Assembly (NCBI GenBank): GCA_937961455.1
Contig: CALGNN010000163.1
Location: 1 to 44,299, forward strand
DNA length: 44,299 nt
Source of the DNA: an uncultured Saprospiraceae bacterium
GTDB taxonomy: Bacteria; Bacteroidota; Bacteroidia; Chitinophagales; Saprospiraceae
Direction: 5' to 3'
The notes below the pieces were generated by a model. The model worked only from the letters and a program-made list of their open reading frames with translations. It was not told the DNA's origin and ran no database searches. Shown one piece after another: positions 1 through 9,350 of the stretch. The stretch's first letter is position 1. Each line of letters opens with the position of its first letter. Position numbers and translations under genes: made by a program.

Positions 1-1599
<1,599 letters not shown>

Positions 1600-1774
1600 T
1601 CACATACTCATCAAACTTGTAATTAATTATTGGAAAATTTCTAATTCAGATTTGATGCTGTATTATCAACAGCAACAACACATGTGTAAACAGAACAAAC
1701 CGTTTAAAGTATTAAAACTTCTGTGATTGGAATTAGAGAAAAATTTTTGTTTGAAAAACATGAATACTAAATTA

Positions 1775-1875
1775 AGTTTATCTTTCCCAATATTGGGCAG
1801 GAATTGGCACCTTCCTATTGGAGGGGTTGCCAGAGGATCGTCGAGCCTGATCTCTTACCTCTTCTTTATAAATCT
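1775..1875 (-). promoter_or_regulatory. SAM-I (S-box) type riboswitch in the metY leader
   Basis: On the minus strand the leader contains the S-box core signature CTCTGGCAACC, then AAGGTGCCAATTCC, with AGAGG upstream able to pair with CCTCT (P2) and a CCCA-ATAT-TGGG hairpin after the core in the P4 position. This order is that of SAM-I riboswitches, in a shortened form that I recall as common in Bacteroidota. It starts about 30 bases after a good promoter and lies about 230 bases ahead of the metY ATG. No clear intrinsic terminator with a T run follows it, so the mode of control (transcription or translation) is not evident. A covariance model for the SAM clan would settle the class. Confidence 0.88.
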
Positions 1876-1909
1876 TCTTTAAAGATTTTTAGTTATTTCT
1901 ATTGAACGA

Positions 1910-1941
1910 CAAGTATATATCAAATAATATTTACAATCAAA
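1910..1941 (-). promoter_or_regulatory. Promoter of the SAM riboswitch-metYX transcript
   Basis: Reading the minus strand, TTTG (1941-1938) is followed after 20 bases by TATACTTG (1917-1910). This matches the Bacteroidota housekeeping consensus TTTG-N19/20-TAnnTTTG with one mismatch in the -7 box. Transcription would begin near 1903, shortly before the riboswitch. The position agrees with the riboswitch being at the very 5' end of the message. Confidence 0.6.
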
Positions 1942-1992
1942 TATTTTATTGAAAATTATGGATAATTAATCCAACTTGTCATGGTCAAAACT

Positions 1993-2021
1993 AAAAAAGG
2001 AATTAGACAAACTAATTCCTT
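1993..2021 (-). terminator. Intrinsic terminator (minus strand)
   Basis: A perfect 10-bp stem, AAGGAATTAG (1997-2006) with CTAATTCCTT (2012-2021), is followed on the minus strand by six T residues (1998-1993). It would stop leftward transcription before the metY promoter. No minus-strand protein gene lies upstream of it as far as the plus-strand moaC, so what it terminates is unclear; see the small-RNA finding. On the plus strand no T run follows the stem. Confidence 0.65.
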
Positions 2022-2298
2022 CTTACTTACTTACATTAAAAGCACTCTTTATTCATTTATAAAAAGGCTTCCATAAATGTACCTATCAAATACTACTACC
2101 CCAAGATTTTTAACATTTATTTTGAAAATGATTTTTGTTTATTCTTGATTTAAAGTAGAATATGTATTAGTACAATAGATCATGCGTTTTAATAGAACTA
2201 GAATTATTTTTTAATTCTAACTACGATGACTTTAAAAAGACTTGAAATCTTGAACCGATTGTGATGCAAGATGTTTATTTTGAATTCAAATTACATAG
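2022..2298. other. Intergenic region between the metY leader and moaC
   Basis: No gene-sized reading frame is visible. The stretch holds a short stem-loop at 2054-2079 (CATTTAT paired with ATAAATG, 12-base loop) and a weak minus-strand TAGTATTTG at 2095-2087 resembling a -7 box. Just before moaC there is TATTTTG (about 2276-2282), one base short of the TAnnTTTG element, 17 bases before the ATG; it could be part of the moa operon promoter. No Moco riboswitch-like structure was recognised. Confidence 0.4.
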
Positions 2299-2778
2299 AT
2301 GGAAAAAAATTTTACGCACTTAGATAAAGAAGGGAATCCACAAATGGTTGATGTGGGGAAAAAGTCCATTACTGAACGAACAGCAAAAGCTACTTGCACG
2401 GTTGTTGTTCCACAAGAAATAATTGCACTTTTTGAAAATGATGAAATTCATACAAAAAAAGGCCCTGTATTTCAGACCGCAATTTTGGCAGGTATTATGG
2501 CAATTAAGAAAACAGCAGAACTAATCCCTCTTTGTCATCCATTGGCACTTAGTAGTAGCAATGTCAATATCTGGATCAATGAACAAAAACAAATAGAGAT
2601 AGAATCTGAAGTTAAATTATCAGGTAAGACAGGTGTTGAGATGGAAGCTTTGACTGGTGCGAGCGTTGCTGCCTTAACCATTTATGATATGTGTAAAGGT
2701 TTTTCGCATGATATTCAGATTACAAATATACAATTGAAGGAAAAAACTGGAGGAAAGAATGATTTCAAAAGAGCATAA
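2299..2778 (+). CDS. moaC: Cyclic pyranopterin monophosphate synthase MoaC
   Basis: This 159-residue protein has the size and the main motifs of MoaC, which with MoaA converts GTP to cyclic pyranopterin monophosphate in the first stage of molybdenum cofactor synthesis. Recognisable parts are FTHLDKEGNPQMVDVGKK at the N terminus, KKTAELIPLCHPLALSS (around 70-86; the LCHPL motif is diagnostic) and EMEALTGASVAALTIYDMCK (about 115-134) with conserved Glu, Thr and Asp. The family forms hexamers. It heads a five-gene moa/mob operon in which neighbours overlap; the next start codon lies 20 bases inside its end. The partner moaA is not in this window, so it must be encoded elsewhere if the pathway is complete. 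Confidence 0.96.
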   Translation: MEKNFTHLDKEGNPQMVDVGKKSITERTAKATCTVVVPQEIIALFENDEIHTKKGPVFQTAILAGIMAIKKTAELIPLCHPLALSSSNVNIWINEQKQIEIESEVKLSGKTGVEMEALTGASVAALTIYDMCKGFSHDIQITNIQLKEKTGGKNDFKRA

Positions 2779-3883
2779 CAAGCATGCAAAATTAGAAAGA
2801 CGCGCTATCGAAAAATTTGGGGTCTATGATATAGCACTCTATGGTAGTAATTGTGGGACTATAAATAGCATAAGTCAAAAGCTTGCATCACATCTTTCAA
2901 AGGAAATCAATATTGCCTATGTTGATGCCTCTCATGAGGATTCAGTAGATCCTTTTTTCACCTTGAGTACAATTGATGATCAGGTATCTGTGCATCAAAT
3001 TTCAAAGGCATCCAAAAATGAAATTCAACAGAAGCTTTATTATAGACAAATGGATTTGGTCCTTTTAAACGGAAATCATTTTCAAGCAGATCATCAAATT
3101 GTCATTGTAGATGAAGTGAAAAAAGATTCGCTTCAGAGGAAGCTTGATCAGCTCACTGATGTTAAAGCTTTCATTATTGAAAAATCAAAAGAAGAACTTT
3201 ATGAATTTTTGAAACCGCTAGTCAATGATGACGTAAAATTTTTCTTTAAATCGGATATAGCTTCCATTGCAAATTACTTAAAGCAAATAGCAAAAACTAA
3301 AACGCCTGAATTGAAAGGATTAATTCTTGCAGGAGGCAAAAGCGCTCGGATGGGCTTTGACAAAACAGAAATTCAATATTTTGATAAGCCACATAAATAT
3401 CACCTAGCTGACTTAATGAAGACTTTTTGTAAGGATGTATTTATATCAGTTGCTGACTCAAGCCAAGCAAAAAACGATCAATATTCTTATATCACCGATA
3501 GTTTTTTGGGACTAGGTCCTAAAGGCGCTATCTTATCTGCAATGAAGACTGATCCAAATGCAGCTTGGCTAGTCTTGGCATCTGACTTAGCTCTTGCAGA
3601 TACCGATGCAATCGAATATTTAATTCATCAAAGACAATCGAAATCCATAGCTACAAGCTATATAAAAGATGAGAACGCCTTTCCTGAACCGCTTTTTGCC
3701 ATCTGGGAACCTAAAGCTTATCCTATTTTATTGGATTTTTTATCATTGGGGTATAGCTGCCCTAGGAAGACCTTGATCAATTCTGATACACACCAAGTAC
3801 TCATTAAAAATGAACTAAGCCTCACGAATGCAAATAACCCCGAAGAAATGAAGGCTGCACAAAAGCAAATAGCAAACTCATGA
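2759..3883 (+). CDS. mobA: MobB-like (degenerate)/MobA fusion, molybdopterin guanylyltransferase
   Basis: The C-terminal half (about residues 183-374) is a MobA nucleotidyltransferase: LKGLILAGGKSARMGFDK holds the GGxSxRMGxDK nucleotide-binding loop, and WLVLASDLALAD resembles the metal-binding LACDxP region with Ser for Cys. MobA attaches GMP to molybdopterin to make the bis-MGD cofactor. The N-terminal half (1-180) resembles the MobB GTPase fold in layout: a strand and loop at DIALYGSNCGTINSI where a Walker A would stand, and DLVLLNGNHFQADHQIVIVDEV, similar to the MobB DLVLVEGFK region. The Walker A lysine is missing, so GTP hydrolysis is unlikely. It starts inside moaC and ends with a 4-base overlap with the next gene. 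The MobA assignment is firm; the MobB relation is inference. Confidence 0.85.
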   Translation: MISKEHNKHAKLERRAIEKFGVYDIALYGSNCGTINSISQKLASHLSKEINIAYVDASHEDSVDPFFTLSTIDDQVSVHQISKASKNEIQQKLYYRQMDLVLLNGNHFQADHQIVIVDEVKKDSLQRKLDQLTDVKAFIIEKSKEELYEFLKPLVNDDVKFFFKSDIASIANYLKQIAKTKTPELKGLILAGGKSARMGFDKTEIQYFDKPHKYHLADLMKTFCKDVFISVADSSQAKNDQYSYITDSFLGLGPKGAILSAMKTDPNAAWLVLASDLALADTDAIEYLIHQRQSKSIATSYIKDENAFPEPLFAIWEPKAYPILLDFLSLGYSCPRKTLINSDTHQVLIKNELSLTNANNPEEMKAAQKQIANS

Positions 3884-4470
3884 TATCCGCCATCTTATTA
3901 GCTGCAGGGAGCTCAAAAAGAATGGGTGAAAAAAATAAACTACTCTTAAAAGTAGGGGAGGACCAAGTCCTTCAAAAGAGTCTGAATGCTTTACTAAATT
4001 CTGAGCTTGATGAGATTGTGCTTGTGACTGGATTTGAAAATAATTTAGTTAGCCAAAGTGTCTCCAATCGAGACCAAATTACCATCGTGAAAAATGAATT
4101 GCATAATAATGGAATGACAAGTTCGATACAAAGTGGAGTAAAGGCAGCCTCTGGAGAAGCTAGTGCTTATATGATTTGCTTAGGAGACATGCCAATGCTG
4201 ACAAGTACAGATATAAATGCATTAGTTGCCAAATGGAATAGTGAGATGGACACAAAGCATAAAATCCTCAGACCTGTCCATAATGAAAGATTTGGGAATC
4301 CAGTTATTTTCTCATCAACCTATAAGCAAGCGATCTTGGATCACGATGCTCCAGAAGGTTGTAAAGAAATCATTGCATCAAATAAAAATCAAGTAATCAC
4401 GTGTGAAATGACAAATGATCATATATTTAGGGATATTGATACACCAGAAGATTATCAGCAGCTTTTATGA
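3880..4470 (+). CDS. mocA: MocA-like molybdenum cofactor cytidylyltransferase
   Basis: A 196-residue nucleotidyltransferase opening with ISAILLAAGSSKRMGEKNKL, the signature loop of the MobA-like NTP transferase family in its MocA form (LAAGxSxRMGxxKxL). YMICLGDMPMLTSTDI (about 92-107) is the GDMP metal-binding motif, and GNPVIFSSTYKQAI (near 140) the substrate-side strand. MocA transfers CMP from CTP to Mo-molybdopterin, making the cytosine dinucleotide used by xanthine-dehydrogenase-type enzymes. Its place between mobA and moaD, with 4-base overlaps on both sides, supports a molybdenum role. Other small NTP transferases (for example MurNAc-P uridylyltransferase-like) share the fold, but the operon argues for MocA. 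Confidence 0.85.
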   Translation: MISAILLAAGSSKRMGEKNKLLLKVGEDQVLQKSLNALLNSELDEIVLVTGFENNLVSQSVSNRDQITIVKNELHNNGMTSSIQSGVKAASGEASAYMICLGDMPMLTSTDINALVAKWNSEMDTKHKILRPVHNERFGNPVIFSSTYKQAILDHDAPEGCKEIIASNKNQVITCEMTNDHIFRDIDTPEDYQQLL

Positions 4471-4709
4471 AAGTGAAACTCATCGCATTTGGTATTGCAA
4501 AAGATATATTGCAAAAAAGGACTCAGGAAATTGAAATCACTGATGGTAGTTCTATTGCAATTTTGAAATCACAATTGATGGAGCAGTATCCAAGTTTTGA
4601 AAAACTTAAAAGTCTAAAATTTGCAGTTGATGAATCCTATCAGGAGGAAGAATATATTTTAAATGATGGTGCTGAAGTCGTCATTATTCCACCCGTGAGT
4701 GGTGGCTAA
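4467..4709 (+). CDS. moaD: Molybdopterin synthase sulfur carrier subunit MoaD
   Basis: An 80-residue beta-grasp protein ending in VVIIPPVSGG; the C-terminal Gly-Gly and the preceding PPVSGG are the hallmark of MoaD. The terminal glycine is adenylated and thiocarboxylated, then delivers sulfur to cyclic pyranopterin monophosphate in complex with MoaE. The start overlaps the previous gene by 4 bases, and moaE follows after 8 bases, as expected for subunits made together. A MoeB-type activating enzyme is not in the window. It is slightly shorter than many family members but looks complete. Confidence 0.95.
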   Translation: MKVKLIAFGIAKDILQKRTQEIEITDGSSIAILKSQLMEQYPSFEKLKSLKFAVDESYQEEEYILNDGAEVVIIPPVSGG

Positions 4710-4717
4710 ATAATACT

Positions 4718-5131
4718 ATGGATATACAATTGATTCAAGGCTCAGTTAATGTAAATGATGTAGAATCTTCGGTGGGAAGTCCAGACGCAGGTGGTACAGT
4801 TGTATTTATCGGAACAGTTAGGAATCAAACACAATCTAAAAAAGTGTTGCGTTTAGAATTCGAAGCTTATGAACCTATGGCTTTAAAAGAATTGGAAAAG
4901 ATTGCTAAATCAATTCAAGAAAGGTGGGACTGTTTAGCTATTTCAATTCATCACGGATTGGGTGTCTTGCAGATTGGCGAGGTTGCAGTTGCTATAGCCA
5001 TCTCTTGTCCGCACAGGAAGGCAGCATTTGAAGCTTGCGCCTATGCTATAGATACTTTGAAAGAAACCGTTCCCATTTGGAAGAAAGAATATTTTGAGGA
5101 TGGCGAAGTTTGGGTGGCGGCACATCCATAA
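4718..5131 (+). CDS. moaE: Molybdopterin synthase catalytic subunit MoaE
   Basis: A 137-residue protein with the MoaE features GGTVVFIGTVRNQT (about 25-38), LRLEFEAYEPMALKELEKI (near 45-63), IHHGLGVLQIGEVAVAIAISCPHRKAAFEACAYAID in the middle, and KETVPIWKKEYFEDGEVW close to the C terminus, containing the lysines that bind substrate (VPIWKKE). With MoaD it forms the heterotetrameric molybdopterin synthase. It is the last recognisable member of the molybdenum cofactor operon. The 2TM gene follows after only 39 bases and may be read from the same message. Confidence 0.96.
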   Translation: MDIQLIQGSVNVNDVESSVGSPDAGGTVVFIGTVRNQTQSKKVLRLEFEAYEPMALKELEKIAKSIQERWDCLAISIHHGLGVLQIGEVAVAIAISCPHRKAAFEACAYAIDTLKETVPIWKKEYFEDGEVWVAAHP

Positions 5132-5170
5132 TTCAATCTTTACTACTTATTAGAATTTTTCTTAATTTGC

Positions 5171-5593
5171 TTGAAATACCATTTCGTGAATTCAGACATT
5201 CGAAAATTAGCTCAAAAACGCGTGCAGAAGAAAAAGGCATTCTATACAGTCTGCACGATATTTGCCGTCGTTAGTATTCTTCTATTAGTTATATCTCTCA
5301 TGGTGGGTTATCCCGGATGGTCTGGAAGATTTTGGATTCGATTTCCTATTTTGATTTTTTCTGGAATTCTTGCGATCATCTATGTGGGCATGTTTGGCTT
5401 TCCTATTCGAACATGGTTCTCTGAAGATTGGGAAAGAGACGAAGTTGAAAGTGAATTAAGAGATATTTTAGCAAGTAGACCTAAGGCCTTACCTCCTTCT
5501 AGTGAGGAGTTTTCAGACGAAGAGATTCTGGAATTAAAAGAACTCGATCGTCTTAAAAGCAAGTACGAAGGGGATGCTGATGATTATGTTTAA
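5171..5593 (+). CDS. 2TM domain-containing small membrane protein
   Basis: A 140-residue protein whose first 90 residues look like the Bacteroidota 2TM domain: a basic start IRKLAQKRVQKKKAFY, a first membrane segment (about 28-46), a short turn with GYPGW, and a second membrane segment (about 57-77). The rest is acidic and charged (SEDWERDEVESELRDIL, later EEFSDEEILELKELD) and probably cytoplasmic. No catalytic motif is visible and the function is unknown. The start codon is taken as TTG at 5171; the next in-frame alternative is GTG at 5186, and no in-frame ATG precedes the domain. It may be read through from moaE, but nothing ties it to molybdenum metabolism. Confidence 0.7.
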   Translation: MKYHFVNSDIRKLAQKRVQKKKAFYTVCTIFAVVSILLLVISLMVGYPGWSGRFWIRFPILIFSGILAIIYVGMFGFPIRTWFSEDWERDEVESELRDILASRPKALPPSSEEFSDEEILELKELDRLKSKYEGDADDYV

Positions 5594-5626
5594 AAATGCA
5601 TCATCAAGCGAAACAACTCATCTAAA

Positions 5627-6424
5627 TTATTCTACAATTATAGAAGCTGTCGAGCCATTAAATGCTCCGAAATATCCGAGCGCCCCATTATCCCAATTGG
5701 TGTTAGGATTTGCTGGAGCAGCACTTTGACCTGCACTTTGACCTGCTATTCCATCCAAGGTTAAAAAGTATTCATACATAGATTGATCCATGTGTCCTAA
5801 AGTTACTTCTACTTCATCACCTAAATCAAATAGCTGAGTCCAAATTGGAAATACTAAATATGAACCATTGGTACTGCTATCCTCGAATAGAAATAGATTT
5901 TCACCTTTGTCTTGATCTTCCCCGTTCAATTTGTAAAAAATCCTCCAATAATTATTCTCTACTGGAATATCTTGAAAAGATAGAAAAACAAAATAGCCAT
6001 CATCTTGACCAAACATGCCAGGTACAAATTCGCTAGCTACATCGTCTAATGGAACATTCGTAAGCATCGTACTACTCGCTTTATTTGTCACACCATTAGC
6101 CTCAACACTCAAGGTGTAAGTCTTGCCTTCTGTGGCGGTATAATCGAGTGCGACGTATTTACCGTCGCCGATATTTTCAAGGACAATAGCATCGCCTCCT
6201 TCCTCTTGGATGGTGACTAAGGCATTATTAATTTGATTAGGCTCCTCTGGAGTATAGTAACTAGTGGTTTCAGTAATAGCTACCTCGAAGTCATTCGTGC
6301 CTTCCCACAACTGCGATACGATGACCAATTGCGGATTGGCATCATTTAGATCTAAATCAATGACTTTCTCACAAGAAACGATTACGAAGAGCAGGGCGAT
6401 AAGGTATATATATTTTTTCATCAT
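5627..6424 (-). CDS. DUF4249 family lipoprotein
   Basis: This 265-residue protein begins with a lipoprotein signal, KKYIYLIALLFVIVSCEK, with the lipid-attached cysteine at residue 18, followed by VIDLDLNDANPQLVIVSQL, the typical opening of DUF4249 proteins (CEKVIDLDL). The family has an N-terminal beta-sandwich and is nearly always coded next to a TonB-dependent receptor, as here: the receptor ends 5 bases upstream. It is probably exposed at the outer membrane and helps capture or pass on whatever the receptor imports; the substrate is not known for the family. It ends in a polar tail with a Gln/Ser/Ala-rich stretch, and is the distal gene of a two-gene operon. Confidence 0.88.
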   Translation of the reverse strand: MMKKYIYLIALLFVIVSCEKVIDLDLNDANPQLVIVSQLWEGTNDFEVAITETTSYYTPEEPNQINNALVTIQEEGGDAIVLENIGDGKYVALDYTATEGKTYTLSVEANGVTNKASSTMLTNVPLDDVASEFVPGMFGQDDGYFVFLSFQDIPVENNYWRIFYKLNGEDQDKGENLFLFEDSSTNGSYLVFPIWTQLFDLGDEVEVTLGHMDQSMYEYFLTLDGIAGQSAGQSAAPANPNTNWDNGALGYFGAFNGSTASIIVE

Positions 6425-6429
6425 GATGA

Positions 6430-8760
6430 TTAAAATTTAAAGTTATAAGAAATAGACGGAATGATCTTAAATAAAGCCAACTGAACCGCTTCATTTTGAT
6501 TAGGATCATCTTCTACTTCTCTGAATGAAATGGTATAAGCATTTTCTCTAGCATAAGCATTGTAAACAGAGAGATTCCAACTAGATTCTTTTCTCTCAGT
6601 CTTTTTACGAATCCATGTTACTCCTAGATCTAAACGATGATAGTCCGGAAATCTGTATCCATTTCTTTCTGTGAAATAAGGGACATCAATTCCACCAACA
6701 TTATATTTTCCTGAGGGAAAAGTCGCTGCATCACCGGTATAAAAAACGAAGGTGCCAGACAAGGTCCATTTGGGAGCCAATTTGTAGATTCCCACGATGG
6801 CAACATCATGAATTCTATCTTGTCTTGCTGGGAATTCTCTTCCATTATTTATATCAGGAAAAGTTCTTAAAGTTCTACCCAGTGTGTAAGAAATCCAACC
6901 AGTCAAATCACCCTTTCTCTTCTTAAGGTAAACTTCAGCACCATAAGCGTATCCATCCCCAAAAACCAATTCTCCTTCCACAGCACTATTTAATACTAGA
7001 TCTGCTCCATTCCTATAATCGATTTGATTTTGCAAGTCTTTATAATATCCCTCAATGTAGAACTCATAGTTGTTGTCAGCAAAGTTTCTAAAATATCCCA
7101 ATGCAACTTGGTCGGCAATTTGCGGTTTTACATTCTTACTACTTGGAATCCAAATATCAGTAGGAGTGGTAGTTGCCGAATTAGATAGTAAATGCAAATA
7201 CTGGTTGATTCTATTGTAAGATGCTTTAACTGAAGAAACATCATCTATTTGATATTTCATTGAAAATCTTGGTTCTAAGCCTCCATAGTATTTTACGCTT
7301 TCCCAGTCATCATAGCTTACGGTCTCAGTAATATTCCCTTCACTGTCATAGCTATTAATATCTCCGGGTCCTACCTGATTAAACATTGAATATCTCAACC
7401 CGTAAAAGATCGATAATTTATCATTGATCTTTTGTTCATTTTGGATATAAATAGCTCCTTCAATTGCTTTTTGAGCTTGTATCGTGTCTGGAATAAACTG
7501 GGTATTAGTTTCGCTTACTTCTAAGGTCCCCGGTTTAAAGGTATGGAGCAATCCATTGAATCCAAATTTGATGGTATTGTTAGGATTTGGAAACCAGCTA
7601 AAATCTTGTTTTAGATTCCAATCTTGGATTCCAGAAGCAATGCTAAAACCTGCACTCTCATCAAAGGATATATTTAGTTTGTAATTATAATTACTGTAGA
7701 TCGCAGAGGTATTTGAAAATAGCTTTTCATTGATAAGGTGATTCCATCTAAGTGTTCCAGTTCCATTACCCCAATCAAATCCAAATTGGTTATTGTTGAA
7801 TCCAAAATTATCTCTTCCAAAATATCCAGATAAAAAGACTCGATCTTTTTCAGTCAATTGATAATTTGCCTTGGCATTCAAATCATAAAAATATAAGGTA
7901 GAGTTTTTTGCGGTTTCATTTTTAGAAAAACGCAAAAATTGATCAGCATAGGTTCTTCTTGCAGAAACAATAAAAGATCCTTTCTCCTTTACTATAGGTG
8001 ATTCAACTGTCAATCTAGATGAGATCAGACCAATGCCTCCAGAAACACTAAAATGTTTTTTGTTTCCTTCTTTCATCTTGATATCCAGTACAGATGATGC
8101 TCGTCCGCCAAACTCCGCTGGTATTCCTCCCTTATATAGCGTTACATCCTTTAATGCATCAGAATTGAAAACTGAAAAGAATCCTAGTAAGTGAGATGCA
8201 TTATACACAGGTGCCTCATCCAATAGAATCAAGTTTTGATCAATTCCACCTCCTCTAACGTAAAATCCAGAATTACCCTCTCCAGCAGATTTTACTCCGG
8301 GTGTAAGTTGTAAAGTTTTAACGATGTCCCTTTCTCCGAAGATTACAGGGATCGCTTCTATTTCTTTTGGGTTGAGTTTGTTAACACTCATTTTGGTGTT
8401 TGAAATATTTTCATCCTCTTTCTCAGCTTTTACAACTACAGTTTCTATCTCAAGCCCTCCAACACCTAATTCAACATTCTTTGTCAGGTTGGCATTTAAT
8501 TGAATTGCTTCTTCATACGATTCGTAACCAAGGAATTCATACACAAGAGTATAATCACCAGCTTCTAAGGTAAGTGAATAGAAACCGTATGCATTGGACG
8601 CAACTCCAACTCCAGGAGCTTCCTTTACAGACAAGGTTGCTCCAATCAAATCCTCACCAGTAGAAAGGTCTTTTATGTTGCCACTTATGGTAAAAGTTTG
8701 AGCCATCATACTCATATAAAAAATGGAGCAAAGCGCGCTCAAAAAGATCTTTTTAATCAT
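6430..8760 (-). CDS. TonB-dependent receptor with carboxypeptidase-like regulatory domain
   Basis: A 776-residue outer-membrane receptor. Order of parts: signal peptide (1-20, ending SMMAQ), carboxypeptidase-like/CNA-B beta-sandwich (about 22-105, FTISGNIKDLSTGEDLIGAT), plug domain (about 115-235, with VRGGGIDQNLILLDEAPVYN and GGIPAEFGGRASSVLDIK), then a 22-strand-type barrel ending in ISYNFKF with the usual terminal aromatic residue. The length is shorter than SusC proteins (about 1000 aa), so it belongs to the smaller group found with DUF4249 lipoproteins rather than a SusCD polysaccharide system. Such receptors take up siderophores, metal complexes, peptides or other nutrients with energy from TonB-ExbBD; the cargo cannot be told from sequence. 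No FecR/ECF pair is adjacent and no N-terminal signalling (STN) domain is visible. Confidence 0.93.
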   Translation of the reverse strand: MIKKIFLSALCSIFYMSMMAQTFTISGNIKDLSTGEDLIGATLSVKEAPGVGVASNAYGFYSLTLEAGDYTLVYEFLGYESYEEAIQLNANLTKNVELGVGGLEIETVVVKAEKEDENISNTKMSVNKLNPKEIEAIPVIFGERDIVKTLQLTPGVKSAGEGNSGFYVRGGGIDQNLILLDEAPVYNASHLLGFFSVFNSDALKDVTLYKGGIPAEFGGRASSVLDIKMKEGNKKHFSVSGGIGLISSRLTVESPIVKEKGSFIVSARRTYADQFLRFSKNETAKNSTLYFYDLNAKANYQLTEKDRVFLSGYFGRDNFGFNNNQFGFDWGNGTGTLRWNHLINEKLFSNTSAIYSNYNYKLNISFDESAGFSIASGIQDWNLKQDFSWFPNPNNTIKFGFNGLLHTFKPGTLEVSETNTQFIPDTIQAQKAIEGAIYIQNEQKINDKLSIFYGLRYSMFNQVGPGDINSYDSEGNITETVSYDDWESVKYYGGLEPRFSMKYQIDDVSSVKASYNRINQYLHLLSNSATTTPTDIWIPSSKNVKPQIADQVALGYFRNFADNNYEFYIEGYYKDLQNQIDYRNGADLVLNSAVEGELVFGDGYAYGAEVYLKKRKGDLTGWISYTLGRTLRTFPDINNGREFPARQDRIHDVAIVGIYKLAPKWTLSGTFVFYTGDAATFPSGKYNVGGIDVPYFTERNGYRFPDYHRLDLGVTWIRKKTERKESSWNLSVYNAYARENAYTISFREVEDDPNQNEAVQLALFKIIPSISYNFKF

Positions 8761-8900
8761 AAAAATTTTATTAATGAGATATTATAAAACAAAGACGTTT
8801 AAAATGTCAAATTGTTGGAAGCAATACTATCTTTTTTAAAAAAAAGTAAAGCTTAAAAATCAGTGTTTTAATCGAAAGTGGGTAAAAACTGTGAGGGACT

Positions 8901-9215
8901 TTATTTCAGCTTGTGTAGTTTTTTGTTTTTGGTCTCAAATTTATTGTTCAGAAATCTAAGAGCCTTGCGTAAACAAAGATCAAAAGCCTGATTTGTACTT
9001 TTAGCAGATGAGTGGAAATGGGCGTTTTGAGATTTATAAAGACTAAGATAGATATCAACCCTGAAGTTTAAATTTTTATCAGGATACTCTTTTAAAAAGA
9101 CTTTACACGTTTGGATTTGCAAATTTGATCCAAGCTTATCAAAGCATGATTGAAAACAGTGTTTTGAAAACAAGTGCTTATCAATATTGTAGGTTGATTT
9201 TATGACAATATCCAT
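8901..9215 (-). CDS. Divergent HPF/RaiA-like ribosome hibernation factor (putative)
   Basis: A 104-residue basic protein. The layout MDIVIKSTYNIDKHL, FDKLGSNLQIQTCKVFLKE, FRVDIYLSLYKSQNAHFHSS, then AFDLCLRKALRFLNNKFETKNKKLHKLK follows the beta-alpha-beta-beta-beta-alpha order of the short hibernation-promoting factor/RaiA family, including the acidic-aliphatic AFD before the last helix and the lysine-rich end. In that family the protein sits in the 30S decoding centre and silences ribosomes in stationary phase. The match is by pattern only and is weaker than for typical members (several cysteines and few of the usual acidic residues), so this could be a specialised paralogue. It is transcribed alone, divergent from the LuxR-type gene across about 310 bases. 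Confidence 0.55.
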   Translation of the reverse strand: MDIVIKSTYNIDKHLFSKHCFQSCFDKLGSNLQIQTCKVFLKEYPDKNLNFRVDIYLSLYKSQNAHFHSSAKSTNQAFDLCLRKALRFLNNKFETKNKKLHKLK

Positions 9216-9274
9216 TTGATTTTTGCAAGAAATTTGGATTGATTAAATTTAAGTCAATATTCATTAAAAATCAA

Positions 9275-9347
9275 GCATCCCCCTTTTTACCTATTTTCAT
9301 TCCAATATTATTTTGAGTTATAAATATTAAAGGAATTAAGGGGGTGC
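9275..9347. repeat. Long imperfect inverted repeat (nested hairpin)
   Basis: Between the HPF-like and LuxR-like genes, GCATCCCCCTT (9275-9285) can pair with AAGGGGGTGC (9338-9347; one bulged base). Inside it, ATTCC with GGAAT and AATATT with AATATT extend the pairing towards a loop of 13 bases or so. It could be an RNA structure in the leader of the minus-strand HPF-like gene, or a regulator binding region. Confidence 0.45.
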
Positions 9348-9350
9348 AAA

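Noticed and set aside
5627-8760. A SusC/SusD polysaccharide utilisation locus
   Set aside because: The receptor is too short for SusC, the lipoprotein is DUF4249 and not SusD, and no glycoside hydrolase genes are adjacent.
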